A DNA stretch of 64,000 bases from positions 1 to 64,000 of the forward strand of contig CAVXQP010000009.1 of assembly GCA_963763955.1 (NCBI GenBank), written 5' to 3'. The position numbers and the translations under genes are program-made. This document shows positions 57,991 through 64,000 of this stretch, piece after piece. The notes beneath the pieces were generated by a model. That model was given only the letters and a program-made list of their open reading frames with translations, searched no databases and had not been told where the DNA came from. The first letter of the stretch is position 1, and each line of letters opens with the position of its first letter. The DNA comes from DASUPK01 sp963763955. Its GTDB lineage: Bacteria; Actinomycetota; Thermoleophilia; Solirubrobacterales; 70-9.

Positions 57991-58239
57991 AAGAACATCG
58001 CGATGTTGAAGATCCAGTCGATCGGACGCGGAATGTTGAGCGCTGACCGCGAGGACGGCGAGGGCCGGGAAGAGGAGCCGTACCGCCGCGTCCCAGTCGC
58101 CCTGCAGCGCGAAGATCCCGGCCCCGACCACGAAGCTGAGACGGAAAAGATCCAGCGGATCACGGAGAACCGGGTGCCAGTCACCGAGAAAGATGAGGCC
58201 GAGGTCTCTCTTGATGGTCTCGGTTCGACCCGCAGCCAT
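57945..58239 (-). pseudogene. Integral membrane protein fragment, frameshifted and 3'-truncated
   Basis: From ATG 58,239 the gene reads MAAGRTETIKRDLGLIFLGD, WHPVLRDPLDLFRLSFVVGA and GDWDAAVRLLFPALAVLAV. After a one-base frame change near 58,048 it continues ALNIPRPIDWIFNIAMFFQG and WGNALHVFEDFW, resembling small membrane proteins whose next residues are normally WYD. At about 57,945 the homology stops where the TVP38 gene begins, so both genes lost their 3' ends at the same point. Confidence 0.6.
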
Positions 58240-58323
58240 CGGACCATCGTGTCACGCGCGGCACCGCCTGGCCCGTGACAAACTCCGTCGAGCCATCGCA
58301 CTCACCCGGAAGGACGACTCGAC

Positions 58324-58809
58324 ATGGACGCGACGCCGGAAATCTCCTCTGCCGCCCGCGGCGGCCAGTCCGTAGCCAGCTATGCGACCTATCCCGAGGC
58401 ACAGGAGGCGGTGGACCGCCTCGCCGACGCCGGGTTCCCGGTGGAGACCGTCGATATCGTCGGGTTGGATCTGCGTCTCGTCGAGCACGTCACCGGCCGG
58501 CTGACGAGGGGGCGGGCCGCGATGTACGGCGCCGGGATCGGAGCCTGGTGGGGCCTGTTCTTCGGCCTGCTGGTCGGACTGTTCACCACCGGTCCCGAGT
58601 GGGTCGGGCTCGTGCTCGGCGGACTCCTGATCGGCGCTGTGTTCGGCGCCCTAATCGGGTTCTTCGCCCAATATGCGACCGGCGGCCGGCGAGACTTTTC
58701 ATCGACCTCCGGCCTGGTCGCTTCGCGCTATGACGTCATGGTCGTTGACGAGCACGCCGACCGCGCGCAGCAGCTCCTCGCCGGCCGGTCTGACACTCCG
58801 GCGAGCTGA
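58324..58809 (+). CDS. General stress protein 17M (YflT)-like membrane protein
   Basis: A 161-residue protein with the GSP17M N-terminal domain (SVASYATYPEAQEAVDRLAD, FPVETVDIVGLDLRLVEHVT), two membrane helices (WWGLFFGLLVGLFTTGPEWV, LVLGGLLIGAVFGALIGFFA) and a C-terminal ferredoxin-like strand region (SRYDVMVVDEHADRAQQLLA). Similar actinobacterial proteins are annotated as general stress proteins without known role. Complete. Confidence 0.88.
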   Translation: MDATPEISSAARGGQSVASYATYPEAQEAVDRLADAGFPVETVDIVGLDLRLVEHVTGRLTRGRAAMYGAGIGAWWGLFFGLLVGLFTTGPEWVGLVLGGLLIGAVFGALIGFFAQYATGGRRDFSSTSGLVASRYDVMVVDEHADRAQQLLAGRSDTPAS

Positions 58810-58828
58810 CCCGCAACTACGGCAGGGC

Positions 58829-60735
58829 TCAGAACTCGATCTCAGAGCCGAGCGATACCGTCCGCTGGCGCGGCAGCTTGAAGTAGTCGGCCGGCTCGGC
58901 GGCGATCAGAGCGGTGACCAGGAAGAGTCGCTTGCGCCAATGACTCATCCCGGATCCGTCGCCCGCCGTGAGCTGCACCCTGGAGAGGTAGAAGGACGCA
59001 TGGCGCGCATCGACCGGGCACTCGACGCCGGCTTTCGCGATCTGCCTGACCAGCTTCGGCACGTCGTACTCCTCGGCGTAGCCGTGCTTGGCACGCACGA
59101 ACGTGATGCCGTCGTCCTGGTAGCCGAGAGGATCGATCTCAAGACGATCTCGCGGCCTGATCCGCGGGACCGGCATGGTCTCCAGCGACAGGATCACCAC
59201 GTTCTCCGGCAGCGAGTGCAGGCGGTCGACGCAGGCGATCATCGACAGCGGCGCGGTCTCCTTGCCCCGGTTCATGAAGATCCCGGTGCCGGACACACGT
59301 TGGACCGCCGGATCGTGAGTGCGCAGCTTCTTGACGAAATCCTGGAGAGGTCCCTCGACCTTGAACCGCTCGGCAGTGACGAGCTCACGTCCTCTGAACC
59401 AGGTGGTCATCACCGTGAACAGGATCACCCCGATAGTCAGCGGCAGCCAGGCGCCGTGAGTGAACTTGGTCAGATTCGCCCCGAAGAAGGCGAGATCGAC
59501 AGCCAGCAGCGGGGCCGCCCCGAGCAGGGTCAGCAACAGCGGGCGGTGCCAGCGGTGTCGCACGATGACGAAGAAGAGGATCGTGGTGATCGCGATCGTC
59601 CCGGTCACGGCCATTCCGAAGGCGAAGGCGAGCTTGGCCGAGGTCTGGAACGCCAAGACGAGCGCCACAACGGCAACCAGCAGGATCCAGTTGATGATCG
59701 GCACGTAGACCTGCCCGTACTGGCGGGTCGAGGTGTGGATGACGCGCAGGCGGGGCAGGTAGCCGAGTTGCGCCGCCTGGTGGGCGATCGAGAAGGCGCC
59801 GGAGATCACCGCCTGGGAGGCGATCACCGTGGCGACGGTTGCCAGGATCACCAGTGGAATCAGGGCGTCGTGCGGCATGAGGAGGAAGAACGGCGCGCTG
59901 ATCGCGCTCGGGTCGTCCAGGATGAGGGCGCCCTGGCCGAGGTAGCTGAGAATGCAGGCGGGGAAAACCAGGAGCAGCCAGGCGCGGGCGATCGGCGTCC
60001 GGCCGAAGTGGCCCATGTCGGCGTAGAGGGCCTCGACCCCCGTGATCGCCAGGACGACCGCGGCGAGCGAGAAGAAGCCGTTGGTCCCTGTGAAGAGGAA
60101 GTCCAGGGCATAGCCGGGCGAGAGCGCCTTGAGCACCTCGGGGTGCATCGTGATTCCGCGGACCCCGAGAACGGCGATCGTCACGAACCAGACCAGCATG
60201 ATCGGCCCGAACATGCGGCCGACTGAGCCGGTGCCGAGCCGCTGGATCGCGAAGAGCAGCACGATGATCGTGACTGTGATCGGAATCACCAGGCTGTCCA
60301 TCGAGGACGAGATGGTCTTCGTCCCCTCGACGGCCGAGAGCACAGAGATCGCCGGGGTGATCATGCTGTCGCCGAAGAAGAGCGCCGCCCCGAAGACCCC
60401 GAGGCCCGCCAGCAGGAACTTGGTGCGCCCCTGGATCTCGGGGCCGATCTGACGGATCTGGGAGATCAGCGCCATCATGCCGCCCTCGCCCTGGTTGTCG
60501 GCGCTCATCACCAGGCCGACGTACTTGATCGTGACCTCGATCGTCACGCCCAGAAGATCAGCGAGACGATCCCGTAGACGGTGTCGAGCGAGGTTCCGAT
60601 CGGATGGGGATCGCCCGGGTTGAAGGCCGTCTGGATCGTGTAGATCGGGCTGGTGCCGATGTCCCCGAAGACCACCCCGAGCGCGGCGACGGTGAGCGCA
60701 GTGCGGCCCAGCGCCCGCTTGCGTTCGGCCTCCAT
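58829..60735 (-). pseudogene. kup: Kup-type potassium uptake protein with one frameshift
   Basis: Kup is a K+/H+ symporter of about 630 residues with 12 membrane helices. Start ATG 60,735 reads MEAERKRALGRTALTVAALG, then VVFGDIGTSPIYTIQTAFNP and YGIVSLIFWA, where a stop arises. One base shift near 60,548 restores TIEVTIKYVGLVMSADNQGE (the Kup motif ADNxGEGG follows) and then an unbroken frame through FFGDSMITPAISVLSAVEGT, VITGVEALYADMGHFG-like sequence and the cytoplasmic C-terminus. The remainder of the gene is intact, so a base-calling error is likely; otherwise the gene is inactivated. Confidence 0.85.
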
Positions 60736-60746
60736 CGGGCGCGAGC

Positions 60747-61394
60747 CTACTGTCGCTCGCGCAGCAGCAGCTCGGCAACCCGCAGGTCGAACGGGGTGGT
60801 GACCTTGATGTTGTTCGGCGAGGTGGAGTGGATGAGGACCCGGCCGCCGCGCCGCTCGACCAGCATCGCGTCGTCGCTGGCGTCCGGCAAGGAGTCCGGA
60901 TCCGCCAGGGCGTCGCGCAGCACGTCCGCTCTGAACGCCTGAGGGGTCTGCACGGCCCAGAGGCCGGAGCGATCCAGCGTGCGCTCTACCTCTCTCCCGT
61001 CGCTTGCCTGTTTCACCGTATCGGTGACCGGCGTCGCGGCGATCACCCCCGCGGCGTCTTCGTCGGCGGCGAGCTCCTGCACGACGGCGTCGATCAGGCC
61101 GGCTGTGACCAGCGGCCGTGCGGCGTCGTGGACGACGATGATCTCGCCCCCGCACAGCGCCAGGGCGTTGGCGACGGACTCCGAGCGATGCGCCCCGCCT
61201 GGCGCCGCGACCACTCCCTGCTCGGCAGCGCGTTCCTGATCATCCGGGGGCGCCGCGATCACGATCTCATCGATCGAGCTCGCGCCTCGGAAGGCGTCGA
61301 GCGACCACTCGAGCATCGGCCGCCCCGCCAGCTCCACGAAGGCCTTCGGGCCGCCGGCTCCGAGTCGCTCCCCGGTGCCGGCGGCCGCGATCAC
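60747..61394 (-). CDS. ispD: 2-C-methyl-D-erythritol 4-phosphate cytidylyltransferase
   Basis: IspD joins CTP with MEP. The 215-residue protein starts at GTG 61,394 with VIAAAGTGERLGAGGPKAFV, the nucleotide-binding loop, then LAGRPMLEWSLDAFRGASSI, GGAHRSESVANALALCGGEI, IVVHDAARPLVTAGLIDAVV, ATPVTDTVKQASDGREVERT and LWAVQTPQAFRADVLRDALA. Complete. The gene follows carD with a 16-base gap. An ATG is not available near the start, but the conserved text begins right at the GTG. Confidence 0.96.
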   Translation of the reverse strand: MIAAAGTGERLGAGGPKAFVELAGRPMLEWSLDAFRGASSIDEIVIAAPPDDQERAAEQGVVAAPGGAHRSESVANALALCGGEIIVVHDAARPLVTAGLIDAVVQELAADEDAAGVIAATPVTDTVKQASDGREVERTLDRSGLWAVQTPQAFRADVLRDALADPDSLPDASDDAMLVERRGGRVLIHSTSPNNIKVTTPFDLRVAELLLRERQ

Positions 61395-61410
61395 GGCTGA
61401 TGCGGAGGGG

Positions 61411-61962
61411 CTAGGCGGTCGCCTTTGCGGCGCCGAAGCGCTCCTCCAGCAGCTCGTCCAGATAGGCCTCCGCGCCGTCCTCGTCCTTGTCCAGCGCGTA
61501 CATGAACTCCGACGCGAGGATCTTCTTGGCGCGCGTGTACATCTGCTTCTCGCCGGTGGAAAGGCCCTTCTCCCACTCCCTGATGGCGAGGTTGCGAACG
61601 ACCTCGGCGAGCTCGTAGACGTCGCCCGTCTTGATCTTCTCGCGGTTGTGCTTGAACCGGCGGTTCCAGTTCTTCGGCATCTCGGAGACATCGTCGGTGA
61701 GGACTCCGATCACCTTCTTGACCTGCTCCTCGTCGATCACGCGCCGAAGTCCGGCACGGCTCGCGTTCTCACAGGGAACCATCACGGTCATGTTGTTGTG
61801 CAGGATGTTGATGGTCAGGTAGTCCCGCTTCTCTCCCATCAGGTCCTTCGTCTCCTTCTTCAGGACCACACCTGCTCCGTGATGCGGATAAACGACGTTG
61901 TCGCCGACCTCAAAGTGAATGATTGGCGCAATCTCGAGGTCGGCAACCGGCGCCTCGTCCAC
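61411..61962 (-). CDS. carD: CarD/CdnL-family RNA polymerase-binding regulator
   Basis: CarD stabilises open promoter complexes through the RNA polymerase beta subunit. The protein shows HFEVGDNVVYPHHGAGVVLK (RNAP-interacting Tudor-like domain), MTVMVPCENASRAGLRRVID, DVSEMPKNWNRRFKHNREKI and KILASEFMYALDKDEDGAEA. No ATG starts the conserved frame. GTG 61,962 gives 183 residues, but its ribosome site is too close; an ATT at 61,986 has AAAGGAG at ideal distance and would add PELTEEVV to the N-terminus. The acidic extension before HFEVGDNV is longer than in mycobacterial CarD. Confidence 0.95.
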   Translation of the reverse strand: MDEAPVADLEIAPIIHFEVGDNVVYPHHGAGVVLKKETKDLMGEKRDYLTINILHNNMTVMVPCENASRAGLRRVIDEEQVKKVIGVLTDDVSEMPKNWNRRFKHNREKIKTGDVYELAEVVRNLAIREWEKGLSTGEKQMYTRAKKILASEFMYALDKDEDGAEAYLDELLEERFGAAKATA

Positions 61963-62023
61963 TACCTCCTCTGTTAGCTCTGGAATGGCGTTCTCCTTTC
62001 GTAGAGACGGCCTGACGGGGCCA

Positions 62024-63139
62024 TCAATTCTGTAAGTAGCGGTCGACCGGGTCGACCTCCTGAAGCCTGCGCAGCCCCTCGCGGATGTCCTTGGCGCGTC
62101 CGGCGCCGACGCCCTCGACCGCCTCCAGGTCGTCATCGCTGGCGGCGAGGACCTCCTCCAGGCCGCCGAACTCCTGGATGATCCGCTGCACCACCAGCTT
62201 GGGCAGGCGCGGGATCCGCCCGAGGACGCGATAGCCGCGGGGCGAAACCGGGAAGTCGAGGGCCGAGACTTTGCGGTCGTAGCCCAGCAGCTCGGCGAGG
62301 CGGCCGAAGTCGAGGAGATCCTGGTGCGGCATGCGCGCGATCGCCGCGGTGGTCGTCGTCAGGTTCTCCTCGGTGTCCTCCACGGAGTAGTCGCGGATCA
62401 GGGCCGACTTGTCGGCGGCGACACCGACCATCGTCTCCTCGAGCTGCATCTCGATCAGCCGGCCCTCGGTGCCGAGCTCGACGATGTAGCGCTCGACCTC
62501 GACGGCCATGCGCGTCACGAGCTCGGCCCGCTGAAGGACCGAGAGGACGTCGTAGAGGACGGTCCCGCCCTCGAACTCGAGCTGGGTGAGTCGTGTCGAG
62601 ACCGAGTCGAGCCGGGCGCGGTACTTGTCCAGCGTGGCGAGTCCCTGGTTGGCCTTCGCCAGCACGGCGGGGATGTCCTGGAGGATGTACTTCATCCCGC
62701 CCAGGTAGAGGGAAACGACGTCGCGGCGCTCGGAGATGGCCACGACCAGGGCATCGGTCTGCTTCGAGACGCGCTCGGCGGTGCGGTGCCGGGTGCCCGT
62801 CTCCGACGAGAGGATCGTCGGGTCCGGCATCAGCTGGACGTTGGCGCAGATGATCCTTGTCGCCTGCTCGTTGAGGACGATCGCCCCGTCCATCTTCGCG
62901 ACCTGGTAGAGCAGCGCCGGGGTGTAGTCGATGTCGAGGTTGATGCCCCCCGAAAAAAGAAAGGAGACCTCTTCCGGGTCTCCGATCACGATCAACCCGC
63001 CGGTGCGCGAGTGAACGATGTTGTCGATTCCCTCCCGCAGCGCAGTACCGGGAGCGACGATGTCGAGGGCCCGCAGGAGTCGCGGATCCTGTCGCGCCTC
63101 CAACTCCTGTAGATCGTCGCCGGGAAGCGAAGACGCCAT
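62024..63139 (-). CDS. disA: DNA integrity scanning diadenylate cyclase
   Basis: DisA makes cyclic di-AMP and pauses at branched DNA. The 371-residue protein has the DAC domain (VAKMDGAIVLNEQATRIICA with the DGA motif; SSETGTRHRTAERVSKQTDA with RHR), the linker helical bundle (DKYRARLDSVSTRLTQLEFE) and C-terminal helix-hairpin-helix DNA-binding domain (AVEGVGAGRAKDIREGLRRL). Start ATG 63,139 chosen since upstream codons are not DisA-like. Placed between radA and carD as in many actinobacteria. Confidence 0.97.
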   Translation of the reverse strand: MASSLPGDDLQELEARQDPRLLRALDIVAPGTALREGIDNIVHSRTGGLIVIGDPEEVSFLFSGGINLDIDYTPALLYQVAKMDGAIVLNEQATRIICANVQLMPDPTILSSETGTRHRTAERVSKQTDALVVAISERRDVVSLYLGGMKYILQDIPAVLAKANQGLATLDKYRARLDSVSTRLTQLEFEGGTVLYDVLSVLQRAELVTRMAVEVERYIVELGTEGRLIEMQLEETMVGVAADKSALIRDYSVEDTEENLTTTTAAIARMPHQDLLDFGRLAELLGYDRKVSALDFPVSPRGYRVLGRIPRLPKLVVQRIIQEFGGLEEVLAASDDDLEAVEGVGAGRAKDIREGLRRLQEVDPVDRYLQN

Positions 63140-63313
63140 CGCCAATGATGGAAGCAGAAAGCAAAGGAGCTTGCTTTGCGGGGAAATCCGTCTGGAAAGG
63201 TCGGGATGGCGGTTGTCAAGCGTTATCGGCGGGCGGCTCCTGTCGCGGAATTGGACCGCGGATCGAGGCATCTCACCGCGGATCCAATCCCGCGCCACCC
63301 GCCCGAGATTCCG

Positions 63314-64000
63314 CTAGGCAACCCGCTTCAAGCTTCCGCGGTTTTCCCCAGAAAGGGCACCCTTCAGAGAGCTGACGGACTGGAGGCCCTTGATTGGTTC
63401 GTCAGCTGCTGGTGGGCCGAGCACCTTTCCCAGGCCGAACTTGCGGGCCTCGGCGACGCGGCGGTCCGCGTGGGGGACGTAGCGGATCTCACCGGTGAGG
63501 CCGATCTCCCCGAAGCAGGCCACGGGCTTGCCGTCTGCCTCGAGGGTCCTGCCCGAGTGGGCGGAAGCGACGGCCATGGCGATGGCGAGGTCGGCGCCAG
63601 GCTCGTCCACCCGGATCCCGCCCGCGACGTTGACGAAGACATCGGCGGAGGAAAGGGAGATGCCCGCATGCCTCGTGAGGACCGCAAGGACCAGCGCGAG
63701 GCGGTTCCGATCGACGCCGGTCGCCGTGCGGCGAGGAGGCACGATCTCGGTCGGCGCGACCAGAGCCTGCACCTCGACCAACACCGGCCGCGTCCCTTCC
63801 ATCGCACAGAGGACGACCGAGCCCGCGGCCGGGCGGGACTCGCCGACGAAGCGCGCGGAGGGGTCGGTGACCTCCACGAGGCCGCCCTGGCGCATCTCGA
63901 AGACGCCCACCTCGCTGGTTGCGCCGAAGCGGTTTTTGAGGGCGCGCAGCGTCCGGAAGGTCCGCTCTCGCTCGCCCTCGAAATGGAGCACGCAGTCGAC
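63314..64000 (-). CDS. radA: RadA/Sms DNA repair protein, C-terminal part (runs off the window)
   Basis: The visible 228 residues are the end of the RecA-like ATPase domain (VLHFEGERERTFRTLRALKN with the KNRFG motif in LKNRFGATSEVGVFEM) and the Lon-protease-like C-terminal domain (LVAPTEIVPPRRTATGVDRN, ISLSSADVFVNVAGGIRVDE, LTGEIRYVPHADRRVAEARK). The Walker and zinc-finger regions lie beyond position 64,000. RadA drives branch migration in recombination repair. Gene order radA-disA is widely conserved. Confidence 0.96.
   Translation of the reverse strand, partial: VDCVLHFEGERERTFRTLRALKNRFGATSEVGVFEMRQGGLVEVTDPSARFVGESRPAAGSVVLCAMEGTRPVLVEVQALVAPTEIVPPRRTATGVDRNRLALVLAVLTRHAGISLSSADVFVNVAGGIRVDEPGADLAIAMAVASAHSGRTLEADGKPVACFGEIGLTGEIRYVPHADRRVAEARKFGLGKVLGPPAADEPIKGLQSVSSLKGALSGENRGSLKRVA

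Noticed and set aside
57469..58239. Continuation of the minus-strand frame from 58,239 down to 57,469
   Set aside because: Protein-like sequence ends after the frame change near 58,048. The rest is antisense to the TVP38-like gene, so it was not annotated as a 256-residue protein.

Overview
The window is built from two parts that do not look as if they come from one genome. Positions 1 to about 10,220 have moderate GC and carry rhizobial-style accessory genes: a P4-type tyrosine integrase, an AlpA-like regulator, a Toprim (DnaG-like) protein, a Cys-rich zinc-binding protein and a primase-polymerase. Nearly all of these except the primase-polymerase are interrupted by single-base indels. I read this part as a fragment of an alphaproteobacterial integrative or satellite element, either decayed or poorly sequenced. 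From about 10,433 to 64,000 the DNA is high-GC, densely packed and mostly intact. Its genes (CarD, F420-type LLM enzyme, CWB2 cell-wall protein, RskA-like anti-sigma factor, SigH-type sigma factor, hom-thrC-thrB) suggest an actinobacterium, probably of class Thermoleophilia; the class is an inference. The change coincides with hypE being cut in mid-gene near 10,433, so a chimeric contig join is the simplest explanation. Insertion of an element into hypE is the alternative.

Layout of the actinobacterial part. 10.4-13.4 kb: hydrogenase maturation genes hypC, a second HypC-like gene, hypD and broken hypE, with a divergent ArsR regulator whose start is preceded by a palindrome. 13.4-15.0 kb: small cupin, NTF2-like and secreted proteins. 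15.0-19.9 kb: aspartate-family operon lysA-hom-thrC-thrB plus a Ser/Gly-triplet membrane protein. 19.9-33.8 kb: hydrolase, M23 peptidase, acyl-CoA dehydrogenase, CWB2 protein, metallo-hydrolase, LLM oxidoreductase, AlkA-like glycosylase, thiolase, hydroxyacyl-CoA dehydrogenase, QC-like peptidase and CNNM/CorC protein. The dehydrogenase and thiolase promoters share an almost identical palindromic operator. 34-39.7 kb: pterin dehydratase, cobalamin-binding-type protein, rhomboid and two sigma/membrane-partner pairs. 39.7-42.5 kb: a natural PlsC-GpsA fusion and an iron-type alcohol dehydrogenase, then tRNA-Thr.

From 43.3 to 64 kb the order sigH ... rlmB-cysS ... ispF ... ispD-carD-disA-radA keeps the skeleton of a very old bacterial gene order known from Firmicutes, with lineage-specific blocks inserted: a MarR/YceI/flavin reductase stress unit, a lipid-handling unit (SCP2-hydrolase fusion, acyltransferase, SRPBCC, acyl-CoA ligase), PHP phosphoesterases and a Kup potassium transporter. 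One deletion scar near 57,945 joins two truncated convergent genes. Kup and the gene at that scar each carry one frameshift.

No CRISPR array, rRNA, intact transposon or recognisable defence system was found. The most unusual items are the PlsC-GpsA fusion, the SCP2-hydrolase fusion, the Ser/Gly-triplet protein in the threonine operon, the shared fatty-acid operator and the composition break.
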